A stretch of 16,779 nt of DNA, taken from positions 1-16,779 of the forward strand of contig JBFKPQ010000043.1 of NCBI GenBank assembly GCA_041628225.1. The letters are read 5' to 3'. The stretch comes from JBFKPQ01 sp041628225 (lineage in GTDB: Bacteria; Actinomycetota; Acidimicrobiia; Spongiisociales; JAENVV01). Positions 1-6,753 of the stretch are shown piece by piece. Position 1 is the first letter of the stretch. The number at the start of each line of letters is the position of its first letter. The translations under genes and the position numbers were made by a program. The notes beneath the pieces are model-generated. The model made no database searches. It saw only the letters and a program-made list of their open reading frames with translations, and was not told the origin of the DNA.

Positions 1-2
1 AG

Positions 3-1265
3 CCATCGGTCACGGTTGGCGATCTCGACGGTTGGATCGCCGAGGTGGCTTCGCTGCGCGGACCCGGCTCGCAAGCGGCGCGACGCAACTCGGTCGACCG
101 GTGGTTCACTCGACTCACCGGTCCCGAGCAGCACTTCGTTCTCGGTCTCCTGTTGGGCAACCTCCGGCAAGGCGCGCTCGAGGGTGTCGTGGCTGCCGCC
201 ATCGCCAAGGCCTGCGGCGAGACCGGCCGGTCGGTGCGTCGCGCCTTCATGCTCAGCGGCGACCTCGGGACAACGGCCATCGCAGCTCGGGCCGGACGCC
301 TCGCCGAGATTCATCTCGAGGTCGGCCGCGGCGTGTTGCCGATGCTTGCCAAGTCGGCCGAATCGATCGAGTCGGGACTGGAGAGTTTCGGCACCGCCCA
401 AATCGAGTGGAAGCTCGACGGAGCCCGTGTTCAGGTGCATCACGACCCCGACGCCACCGTGGCCTTCACCCGGAATCTCAACCCCACCCCCGCCCCGTCG
501 CTCGCCGGCTTCCAGGCCGAGGCTTGCATCCTCGACGGCGAGACGATCGCCATCGGGGCCGACGGTCGACCGCGGTTGTTCCAGGACACGATCGGCGCGT
601 TCGCCAGGGAAGATCCCGGACTGCTCCTCTCCACGTACTACTTCGACATCTTGCACCTCGACGGCGATGACCTCCTCGACCGCCCGCTGTCAGACCGCAT
701 GGCGGTCCTCGACCGGGTCGTCCCCGGGGAGTTCCGGATTCCCCGCTTGATCACCGCCGACGTCGGCGAGGCCGCTGGTTTCCTGGCCGCAGCCGTTGCG
801 GCGGGTCACGAAGGCGTAATGGTGAAGGACCCGGCGAGCGCGTACGACGCCGGTCGCCGTGGTGCCGGGTGGTTGAAGGTCAAGCCCGTGCACACGCTGG
901 ACCTCGTCGTCTTGGCCGTCGAGTGGGGATCCGGACGCCGCCAGGGCTGGTTGTCCAACATTCATCTGGGAGCGCGCGCCGGCAACCAGTTCGTGATGCT
1001 CGGCAAGACATTCAAAGGCATGACCGACGACATGCTTGCCTGGCAGACGCAGAGGTTCCTCGAGTTGGAGACGCATCGAGAGGGTCACATCGTCCACGTC
1101 CGCCCCGAACAGGTCGTCGAGATCGCCCTCGACGGGGTCCAGCGGAGCACGAGGTATCCAGGCGGCGTGGCACTGCGATTCGCCCGCGTGCGCAGATACC
1201 GCCACGACAAATCGGCCGATCGGGCCGACACCCTCTCCACCGTCCGCGCCTTGCTCGGATCGTGA
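3..1265 (+). CDS. ATP-dependent DNA ligase, LigB-like, 5'-truncated by the window edge
   Basis: This enzyme seals nicks in duplex DNA using ATP through a ligase-adenylate intermediate in the cytoplasm. The reading frame is open to the left edge, so the true start lies outside; the first internal start-like codon (GTG at 45) falls inside the N-terminal DNA-binding domain. About 420 residues are visible. Actinobacterial LigB proteins are near 500 residues, so roughly 90 are probably missing. The nucleotidyltransferase motifs appear in order: motif I as EWKLDGARVQVH, with the adenylated lysine at codon 411-413; motif III-like TYYFDILHLDGDDL; motif IV EGVMVKDP; and motif V GWLKVKP. A C-terminal OB-fold region follows. 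The upstream all-helical part (FVLGLLLGNLRQGALEG) matches the N-terminal domain of archaeal-type and LigB ligases. No primase or phosphoesterase domain is fused, which argues against LigD. The LigB assignment is from memory of the family. Confidence 0.9.
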   Translation, partial: PSVTVGDLDGWIAEVASLRGPGSQAARRNSVDRWFTRLTGPEQHFVLGLLLGNLRQGALEGVVAAAIAKACGETGRSVRRAFMLSGDLGTTAIAARAGRLAEIHLEVGRGVLPMLAKSAESIESGLESFGTAQIEWKLDGARVQVHHDPDATVAFTRNLNPTPAPSLAGFQAEACILDGETIAIGADGRPRLFQDTIGAFAREDPGLLLSTYYFDILHLDGDDLLDRPLSDRMAVLDRVVPGEFRIPRLITADVGEAAGFLAAAVAAGHEGVMVKDPASAYDAGRRGAGWLKVKPVHTLDLVVLAVEWGSGRRQGWLSNIHLGARAGNQFVMLGKTFKGMTDDMLAWQTQRFLELETHREGHIVHVRPEQVVEIALDGVQRSTRYPGGVALRFARVRRYRHDKSADRADTLSTVRALLGS

Positions 1266-1603
1266 GGTGTTGGCATCACCGCAACGTGGACTTCAGAGCC
1301 ATCTCACTGTCGGTGGCGAAAGGGGCACCCCAACGCATGAGATCCTTCCCTCGCTCAGCTCCCCGCCATCCGCAACGACACCGCAGACCGACGCCGAAAT
1401 GGCCTGCAACGACCTCGCGAAAAACAACGGTAACGCGCGGCCATCAGCGCGCACTGTGAGTGAGAACGGCGTGAAACGCACTATGCCGAGGTATAGCGCG
1501 GTGCTGGGAGGCATCCTCACCGCGGAAGGCTGCTGTCGGCCACGGTGAAGCTGTTCGTAGCTCGGGCGATAGCGTCATTGCAGAGGCCCGGGACCCCGTC
1601 GGG

Positions 1604-1636
1604 GGTGGGGGTGCGCCATCGTGGTGCGCCCCCACC
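1604..1636 (+). other. Strong GC-rich stem-loop upstream of the CoA-binding gene
   Basis: The arms 1604-1617 and 1623-1636 pair over 14 positions, 12 Watson-Crick and two G-U (read on the + strand RNA), around a 5-nt loop ATCGT. No T-run follows, so it is not a classic intrinsic terminator. It lies 47 nt before the chosen ATG at 1684, where it could act as a leader structure or block read-through from the ligase gene. The structure is seen directly; any role is inference. Confidence 0.55.
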
Positions 1637-1670
1637 TGTCGACACCCTGGAAGAATCCGCACCTGTCGAC
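1633..1670 (+). repeat. Two direct copies of CACCTGTCGAC, 27 bp apart
   Basis: Identical 11-bp units lie at 1633-1643 and 1660-1670. The first contains part of the palindrome TGTCGACA (1637-1644), and its first four bases are the end of the hairpin's 3' arm. The spacing is between two and three helical turns. They could be paired protein-binding sites before the CoA-binding gene or a chance duplication. In the alternative long reading frame from GTG 1621 they would encode PHLST twice. Confidence 0.4.
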
Positions 1671-1683
1671 GGTTGTCCGAGTC

Positions 1684-2085
1684 ATGATTCCTGTCTTCGA
1701 TGAACTACTCGCCCGGCCCGGCACGAAGATCGCCCTCGTCGGAGCGACGGACGATCCGGCCAAGTACGGCTCGACCATCTTCCACGACCTGACCCGCAAG
1801 GGCTACGAGGTGTGGCCCGTCAATCCGAACCGGAAGACGGTGGGGGGCGTCCAGGCGTTTCCCGACCTCGCCTCCCTGCCCGGCAAGCCGGACATCATCA
1901 ACGTCGTCGTTCCCCCCGACGTCGGTCTCGAAGTTGCTCGTCAGGCCCTGGAGTTGGGATACCGTACGGTGTGGCTCCAGCCCGGCGCGGAGAGTCCCGA
2001 ACTCCTGGCATTCCTCCAGACGAACGACTTCGAGTATCTCGCCGACGCCTGCATCATGGTCCGCACGCGCGTCGTGTCCCACTGA
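1684..2085 (+). CDS. Small CoA-binding Rossmann-fold protein (YccU-like, CoA_binding_2)
   Basis: This 133-residue cytoplasmic protein is a single CoA-binding domain of the type found in the succinyl-CoA synthetase alpha subunit, without any catalytic partner domain. The N-terminal nucleotide-binding loop ALVGATDDPAKYGS, the segment YEVWPVNPN, the DIINVVVPP strand and the TVWLQPGAES segment match the YccU-like family, and the length is usual for it. The exact function of the family is not settled; some members bind CoA and may take part in acyl-CoA or redox regulation. The ATG at 1684 was chosen because the family begins just before this loop. GTG at 1621 would add 21 residues coded by a hairpin and repeat. 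No good Shine-Dalgarno sequence precedes 1684. The gene ends 2 bp from the end of the reverse-strand dinB. Confidence 0.85.
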   Translation: MIPVFDELLARPGTKIALVGATDDPAKYGSTIFHDLTRKGYEVWPVNPNRKTVGGVQAFPDLASLPGKPDIINVVVPPDVGLEVARQALELGYRTVWLQPGAESPELLAFLQTNDFEYLADACIMVRTRVVSH

Positions 2086-2090
2086 CGTCA
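2083..2090. other. Palindrome TGACGTCA joining two convergent stop codons
   Basis: The TGA stop of the CoA-binding gene (2083-2085) and the TGA stop of dinB, read on the other strand (2088-2090), together form the perfect 8-bp palindrome TGACGTCA. There is no room here for a separate intrinsic terminator, so each transcript probably runs into the opposite gene before ending. Confidence 0.6.
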
Positions 2091-3329
2091 GGTCTTCTTC
2101 TCGACGATCTCACGGAACGCATCGGGCACGGACCGCCGCTTCGAAAGCACCACTCCCGCCGCGCCGACCGCATCTTTCCCGAACCGGCGGCGCACGTCAT
2201 CGAGCTGATCGTCCAGTTTCCTCCGGCGCTCCCCAGAGTCACTGCCAGGCCGAACCACGGTTCCGTCGCCGAGTGGCAGCTCGAGCTGGACGGCGGCGTC
2301 GGTGTGCAGGTTCGAGAGAGAGATCCCGACGAGGGTGACCTCTCGCTCGCCGGCCGCCGTGAGCGCCGCGTCGACGAGTTCACTGGCGACGGCGTGGATC
2401 GCGGCCGTCGCATCGATCGGGTGCGGCAGGGTGCGGCTGCGCGTCACAGACGCCATGTCGTCGAACCGGACGCGGACCGTCACGGTCCGCCCTGACCGGT
2501 GTTTCTTGCGCATGCGGCTGCCGATGCGGTCCGCCAGGTGCAGCAGCGCCTCGGCGCGCACCCGCGGGTCCGACCCCGATCGACCGAGTGCGCTCTGTGC
2601 GCCTACCGAGCCGGCTCGCCCGACTGGGCGGACAGCCCGGGGATCGCGATTCCACGCCAGCGCCAGCAAGTGCCGGCCGGCACCCCCACCAACACGCGAC
2701 CGGAGAGCCGACGACGGCAGTCTGGCGAGATCACCGATGGTCTCGACACCGAGCGACCGCAGCGCGCCGCTCGTGACCGGACCGACGCCCCACATGAGCT
2801 CGACCCGCAGCGGATGGAGGAAGGCCAGCTCATCGTCTGGATCCACGACGACGAGCCCGTCGGGTTTGGCGACCTGCGACGCCACCTTCGCCAAGAACTT
2901 GGTACGCGCCACCCCCGCACTGATCGGGAGACCGACCTCTTCGCGGACCCGGCGACGGATCAGCGCGGCGATCGTGCCAGGCGGCCCGAACAGATGCCGC
3001 GAACCCGACACATCGAGGAATGCCTCGTCGATCGAGATCCGCTCGACGTGGGGCGTCGTGTCCTCACAAATGGCGAACACCGCATCCGACAGCTCCACGT
3101 ACCGGTCGAAGCTGCCCGACACGAAGACGAGATCGGGACACAGCCGCAGGGCGCGACCGCCGGCCATCCCCGACTGGACGCCGAACGCCTTGGCTTCATA
3201 CGAGGCAGCCAACACCACGCCGCCGCCGACCGCCACCGGCCGCCCGCGCAATGATGGATCGAGCAGCTGCTCGACCGAGGCGTAGAACGCATCGAGGTCG
3301 ACATGCAGGATGTCCGCGCCGGCACCCAT
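2088..3329 (-). CDS. dinB: DNA polymerase IV (Y-family translesion polymerase)
   Basis: This error-prone polymerase copies past damaged bases. From the ATG at 3329 it has 413 residues, opening with ILHVDLDAFYASVEQ: the metal-binding aspartate and the Y-family aromatic steric-gate region. The second catalytic motif is SIDEAFLDVSG. A thumb with helix-hairpin-helix signature (ELMWGVGPVTSGALRSLGV) and a little-finger domain with the RKKHRSGRTVTVRVRF core follow. Near the C-terminus QLELPL fits the hexapeptide that binds the beta sliding clamp, supporting a replisome-linked DinB rather than a clamp-independent paralogue. A GTG at 3374 could add 15 residues of low conservation; I prefer 3329 because the family starts close to the DLDAF motif, though neither start has a good ribosome site. 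No actinobacterial GAAC-N4-GTTC SOS box is visible upstream. It diverges from the copper lipoprotein gene. Confidence 0.93.
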   Translation of the reverse strand: MGAGADILHVDLDAFYASVEQLLDPSLRGRPVAVGGGVVLAASYEAKAFGVQSGMAGGRALRLCPDLVFVSGSFDRYVELSDAVFAICEDTTPHVERISIDEAFLDVSGSRHLFGPPGTIAALIRRRVREEVGLPISAGVARTKFLAKVASQVAKPDGLVVVDPDDELAFLHPLRVELMWGVGPVTSGALRSLGVETIGDLARLPSSALRSRVGGGAGRHLLALAWNRDPRAVRPVGRAGSVGAQSALGRSGSDPRVRAEALLHLADRIGSRMRKKHRSGRTVTVRVRFDDMASVTRSRTLPHPIDATAAIHAVASELVDAALTAAGEREVTLVGISLSNLHTDAAVQLELPLGDGTVVRPGSDSGERRRKLDDQLDDVRRRFGKDAVGAAGVVLSKRRSVPDAFREIVEKKT

Positions 3330-3396
3330 GGGCGTATCGTCGCGCCCGGCTGGGACAGAATCGGACTTCGGCACCCCATGACCCAGATGGCCTCGC

Positions 3397-3402
3397 TACA
3401 TT
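3397..3402 (+). promoter_or_regulatory. Likely -10 box TACATT for a leaderless lipoprotein mRNA
   Basis: TACATT ends 8 nt before the GTG start at 3411. That spacing would put the transcription start at or next to the start codon, and no Shine-Dalgarno sequence lies between. No clear -35 is visible, which is common for actinobacterial promoters. Similar boxes precede the starts at 5368 and 6754. Confidence 0.45.
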
Positions 3403-3410
3403 GCGGTTCC

Positions 3411-5342
3411 GTGACCCGCCGTTGTCTGATCCTGGGCGCTCTCGCCCTCGCCGCACTGGTGGCGGCATGCGCCACCGAAGCGGCCTCCGACTCGACGTCG
3501 GCGACCGTCGTCATGCTCGACAACGAGTTCGACCAGGACGTCTACCGGGTCGACGTCGGAACCACCGTCACGTTTGTCAACGAAGGACGCAACCCGCACA
3601 ACGCGGTGGCCGCCGACGGTTCGTGGTCGACGGAAGATTCGTTTGGTGATCTCGTCATGGTGGAGGGCGACGAGACCCAGATCACGTTCGATGAACCAGG
3701 TGAGTACTTCTTCATCTGCACGTTCCATGCGGCCAACGACGAAGGCATGGTGGCGACCCTCATCGTGGGAGACGCCGCTCCGACCGGCGCGACCGATGTG
3801 GCTGGCGCCGAACCTCCAGCAGACGCCTCGACGCGACGGGTTCCCGGTGACTACCCGACGATCCAATCGGCGGTCGACGCCGCACAGCCGGGCGACCTGA
3901 TCCTCATCGCGCCGGGGGTCTACCGGGAAGAAGTGGCGGTCGCCACGGAGCGCCTGACCCTGCGCGGCGAGGACCGCAACGAAACGATCATCGATGGCGA
4001 GTTCGCCAGAGAGAACGGCATCATCATCGTCGCCGACGGAGTGGCGGTCGAGAATCTCACGACGCGGAACGCCAACGGCAACGGTGTCTTCTGGACGGGC
4101 GTCACCGGATTCCGCGGCTCGTACCTGACCAGCTACCACACGGGCAACTACGGGATCTACGCCTTCGACTCGTCCGATGGGCTCTTGGAGCACAGTCACG
4201 CCAGCGGATCACCCGATGCCGGTTTCTACGTCGGGCAATGTGATCCCTGTCGAACGGTCGTCACCAACGTCGTCTCGGAGTACAACGGCATGGGTTATTC
4301 GGGAACCAATGCATCCGTCGACATGTACGTCATCGACTCGGTGTGGCGCAACAACGGTGCCGGCATCGTTCCCAACTCCCTCGACGGCGAGAAACTCCCG
4401 CCTGTCCACGACGTCACGATCATCGGCAACCTCATCCACGACAACGGTCGCACCGACGTCCCGTTCAAGAACGCCACGTGGCCCGCCTACGGCAACGGCG
4501 TGATCGTGGCGGGCGGCAACGACTCGTTGGTCGCCCGTAACCGCATCGTCAACCACCCGGGCAACGGCGTGCTGATCCCACCCAACCTCGACAAGAACTT
4601 CTGGATTTCGAGCGGCAACATGGTGAGGGACAACGTCATCGAGGGCAGCGGTCGCGCTGACCTCGCCCTCGGCGGCCCGGCCGGCGACGGCAACTGCTTC
4701 GAGAACAACGACCACACCACGTCGATTCCGGTCGGTCTCGAGGCCTTCCAGAGCTGTGGCGGGTTCCGTCTTCCGGTCCGCTGGGAACTCGCCGGCACGC
4801 TCGAGCCGCTCGGACGGATCGCCGAGAACACTCGCGGCACTCGGCCCGACGCCGCGGTCGGCTCGACGCCCATCCCTCCCTCTCAAGAACGGCTGCCCGG
4901 CGGTGCCGGCGCTCCGGTCCGGCCGGCCGTCGACGTGTTTGCTTCGTACGACCTGCAACTCGATCAACTCACCGTCCCCGATCTGCCGTCCGGTGTGACG
5001 GTGACCCAAGAGAAAGGCCTGACCTTGTTCGGCATACTCCTCGCAACCTCCGGCTGGTCGATCTACTTCGGCCTCTGGGCTTATCTGATGCCCTTCATGC
5101 TGTTCGCGGCGTTGTTGGCCGTGAAGCTGTGGGACATCGTGCGCCGGGAGGATCTGTCGCGCACCGCGACCATCGTGTGGATCGCCATCGGGCTCCTGCT
5201 GCCGTTCGTCGGCATCCTGGCCTATTTCCTGTTCGGCAAGTCGTCGATTCCCGCCTGGCAGCGGTTGGCGATCGTGGGTGGTGGCCTCGCCGCATACCTC
5301 GTTCTCTTCGCCGTCGGAGCGGTCGTCGGCGGCATCGTCTGA
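3411..5342 (+). CDS. Cupredoxin / beta-helix (NosD-like) / membrane-domain fusion lipoprotein
   Basis: From GTG 3411 the 643-residue product opens with a lipoprotein signal ending in LVAAC (lipidated Cys20). Residues about 30-120 form a plastocyanin-like cupredoxin: His63 in NPHNAV, then Cys103 and His106 in FFICTFH, with Met113 as the likely fourth copper ligand. The Cys-x2-His-x6-Met loop is two residues longer than the usual x4. Residues about 142-455 are a right-handed parallel beta-helix opening with DYPTIQSAVDAAQPGD, resembling NosD and CASH domains. From about 535 there are three or four membrane segments, including LLLPFVGILAYFLFGKSS, which resembles the PLDc_N membrane motif. The protein is therefore anchored by lipid and by helices, with the copper domain outside. 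ATGs at 3378 and 3387 are in frame but would bury the signal peptide. The oxidase gene follows 25 bp later, so they probably share a copper redox role; the substrate is unknown. Confidence 0.85.
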   Translation: MTRRCLILGALALAALVAACATEAASDSTSATVVMLDNEFDQDVYRVDVGTTVTFVNEGRNPHNAVAADGSWSTEDSFGDLVMVEGDETQITFDEPGEYFFICTFHAANDEGMVATLIVGDAAPTGATDVAGAEPPADASTRRVPGDYPTIQSAVDAAQPGDLILIAPGVYREEVAVATERLTLRGEDRNETIIDGEFARENGIIIVADGVAVENLTTRNANGNGVFWTGVTGFRGSYLTSYHTGNYGIYAFDSSDGLLEHSHASGSPDAGFYVGQCDPCRTVVTNVVSEYNGMGYSGTNASVDMYVIDSVWRNNGAGIVPNSLDGEKLPPVHDVTIIGNLIHDNGRTDVPFKNATWPAYGNGVIVAGGNDSLVARNRIVNHPGNGVLIPPNLDKNFWISSGNMVRDNVIEGSGRADLALGGPAGDGNCFENNDHTTSIPVGLEAFQSCGGFRLPVRWELAGTLEPLGRIAENTRGTRPDAAVGSTPIPPSQERLPGGAGAPVRPAVDVFASYDLQLDQLTVPDLPSGVTVTQEKGLTLFGILLATSGWSIYFGLWAYLMPFMLFAALLAVKLWDIVRREDLSRTATIVWIAIGLLLPFVGILAYFLFGKSSIPAWQRLAIVGGGLAAYLVLFAVGAVVGGIV

Positions 5343-5354
5343 GCGCGCCGGCTG

Positions 5355-5360
5355 TACGCT
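5355..5360 (+). promoter_or_regulatory. Likely -10 box TACGCT for a leaderless oxidase mRNA
   Basis: TACGCT lies in the 25-bp gap after the lipoprotein stop and ends 7 nt before the ATG at 5368. No ribosome site fits between. The oxidase could therefore be made from its own leaderless transcript as well as by read-through. No -35 was recognised. Confidence 0.45.
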
Positions 5361-5367
5361 GTCGACC

Positions 5368-6366
5368 ATGCCAGACGGTGAAGGCCTCTCACGCCGCGAT
5401 GTCCTGAAGCGAGCCGGCCTGGGCGGTGCCGCCCTCGGGGCCGGCTTCGTGGGCGGCGTCCTCGGCACGAGACCGGCCGGTGCCGACCAGCCGACGCTCG
5501 GCATCTATGGATCCGATCCCACCGGCCCGGAGGCCTACCACGGTGCGTTCGACCCACCGGCCGGCATGGGACCGGGCGATCTCGATGACCGGACGATCCC
5601 ACCTCCCCCGATGGCCGGAGCTCGGATCTATGAGATCGACGTCGTCGAGGCGACCAACGAGATCGCGGCAGACCTGGCCGTCACGCAATGGACCTTCGGG
5701 GGTTCGACACCCGGCCCGATCCTGCGCGCCACCGAAGGCGAGACGCTCACGCTGCGGGTGCGCAACCTCACCGAGCACCATCACAACCTGCATCTGCACG
5801 GACGCCACAGTCCCCTGATGGACGGCTGGGAGCCGATCCCGCCAGGCGCCACCGAGACCTATGAGGTGATCGCCGGGCCGGCCGGCGTCCACCCGTATCA
5901 CTGCCACACACCCCCGCTCGCCCAACACGTGTCGAAGGGTCTCTACGGCACGCTCATCGTGGACCCCGAGGAACCGAGGCCAGACGCCCACGAGTTCGTT
6001 CTCATGCTGTCGGGTTGGGACGTCGCCGAGTCCGGTCGCAACGACCTGTTCCTGTGGAACGGCGTTGCGGGGTACTTCGCCAAATACCCGATCAAGGTAC
6101 CGGTCGGAGACCTCGTCCGGGTGTACCTGTCGAACATGACCGAGTACGAGCCGGTCGGTTCGTTCCACCTCCACGCCGAGATGTTCGACGTGTACCCGAC
6201 GGGCATGGGTGCGCGGCCAACCCACACGACCGACACCATCACGCTCGGTCAGGGAGAACGCGCCATGCTCGAGTTCCGCTTACCGGAGCTGGGCAGGTAC
6301 ATGTTCCATCCCCACCAGCATCATCTTGCTGCGGCGGGCGCGATGGGATGGTTCGCCGCTATCTAG
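5368..6366 (+). CDS. Tat-exported two-domain multicopper oxidase, type 1 copper in the first domain
   Basis: This 332-residue enzyme probably oxidises a substrate outside the membrane with reduction of O2 to water. The N-terminus carries a twin-arginine signal, SRRDVLKRAG plus a hydrophobic stretch, ending near PAGA (37-39). Domain 1 has HNLHLHG, with His139 as likely type 1 ligand and His142 and His144 for the type 2/3 site. It also has HPYHCHTPPLAQHVSKGLYG, giving Cys179 and His187 as type 1 ligands. Domain 2 has HLH (267-269) and HPHQHH (314-319) but no cysteine, so it holds cluster ligands only. Leu192 falls where the axial methionine of copper nitrite reductase would be, a laccase-like trait. 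The HCH motif and the extra histidines also argue against NirK. The length suits two-domain laccase-like oxidases. The preceding lipoprotein carries a cupredoxin that could be its redox partner. The last 8 bp overlap the reverse-strand gene. Confidence 0.88.
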   Translation: MPDGEGLSRRDVLKRAGLGGAALGAGFVGGVLGTRPAGADQPTLGIYGSDPTGPEAYHGAFDPPAGMGPGDLDDRTIPPPPMAGARIYEIDVVEATNEIAADLAVTQWTFGGSTPGPILRATEGETLTLRVRNLTEHHHNLHLHGRHSPLMDGWEPIPPGATETYEVIAGPAGVHPYHCHTPPLAQHVSKGLYGTLIVDPEEPRPDAHEFVLMLSGWDVAESGRNDLFLWNGVAGYFAKYPIKVPVGDLVRVYLSNMTEYEPVGSFHLHAEMFDVYPTGMGARPTHTTDTITLGQGERAMLEFRLPELGRYMFHPHQHHLAAAGAMGWFAAI

Positions 6367-6682
6367 TGCCGGTGAGCAGTTCGGTCACGTTGCTGGACCT
6401 GCGTGCGGCCACGACCACATAGACCGCCGTCGTCAGATTGCCGCCAACCACGAGGAACACCCACCACACGACCGCGTTCCGCGGCGAGGACTCCCGCCAC
6501 CCGATCCAGGCGGCCACGAGGACGAGGCCAACCGTCAGGTCGACCAGCATGACCTTCCCCCAGATCGGCGCCAGGGCTGCCGCCGCGTCGCTCCATCCGG
6601 CGCCGGACGCCCAAGCGATGCCGATGGCGACGGCCATCGCGACGATGCCCGACCAACCGAGAAGCATGGGAGTGCGCTGCAT
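6359..6682 (-). CDS. Small three-helix membrane protein, DUF1475-like
   Basis: This 107-residue product is almost wholly membrane-embedded. Segments lie at MLLGWSGIVAMAVAIGIAWA, around KVMLVDLTVGLVLVAAWI, and around VVWWVFLVVGGNLTTAVYVV. The pattern of a lysine/aspartate helix (LVDLTVG), a tryptophan plus RESS loop, and a final helix with GGNLTTAVY recalls DUF1475 proteins, whose function is unknown. ATG 6682 gives the most natural start. GTG at 6724 would add 14 charged residues and run into the promoter of the divergent PASTA gene. The final 8 bp overlap the oxidase tail (stops within CTATCTAG). The gene could be tied to the copper module by position only; nothing in its sequence shows metal binding. 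The family call is from memory of the motif layout. Confidence 0.7.
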   Translation of the reverse strand: MQRTPMLLGWSGIVAMAVAIGIAWASGAGWSDAAAALAPIWGKVMLVDLTVGLVLVAAWIGWRESSPRNAVVWWVFLVVGGNLTTAVYVVVAARRSSNVTELLTGTR

Positions 6683-6741
6683 GCCATGTCTACGGAGCAA
6701 CGCGTCCGTGTGGACGACGGGCACAACCCGCCGCGGCGTCG

Positions 6742-6747
6742 TATCGT
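6742..6747 (+). promoter_or_regulatory. Likely -10 box TATCGT for a leaderless PASTA-protein mRNA
   Basis: TATCGT ends 6 nt before the GTG at 6754 with no ribosome site between, so transcription may begin at or beside the start codon. The divergent reverse-strand gene begins about 60 bp to the left, so both promoters share a short region. Confidence 0.45.
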
Positions 6748-6753
6748 TGGACC

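Larger units (their letters stand above)
1266..1683. other. Non-coding stretch between the ligase and CoA-binding genes
   Basis: This is the only stretch over 300 bases without a convincing gene. Open frames that cross it are shadows without family resemblance. No tRNA-like T-loop and no hairpin followed by a T-run were found after the ligase stop. The right half holds a strong hairpin (1604-1636) and a direct repeat (1633-1643 and 1660-1670), listed separately. TATAGC near 1493 and TAGCGT at 1570-1575 could be -10 boxes, but neither has a clear -35 partner. The stretch may be a long 5' leader or an unannotated small RNA; the sequence alone does not decide. Confidence 0.5.

Noticed and set aside
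1266..1620. tRNA, small ORF or intrinsic terminator in the gap after the ligase
   Set aside because: No cloverleaf or T-loop pattern, no family-like translation with a ribosome site, and no hairpin followed by a T-run were seen.
1621..1683. Longer start (GTG 1621) for the CoA-binding protein
   Set aside because: The extra 21 residues would be encoded by the hairpin arm and direct repeat and do not resemble the family N-terminus.
3330..3410. SOS (LexA) box for dinB
   Set aside because: No GAAC-N4-GTTC or similar symmetric element was found upstream of either candidate start.
4209..5504. Long reverse-strand open frame (431 codons) opposite the copper lipoprotein and oxidase
   Set aside because: It lies antisense to two well-supported genes, its translation is low-complexity and charged with no domain, and high GC makes such frames common.
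5368..6366. Copper nitrite reductase (NirK) as identity of the oxidase
   Set aside because: The HCH motif, extra cluster histidines and leucine at the axial position fit a laccase-like oxidase better than NirK.
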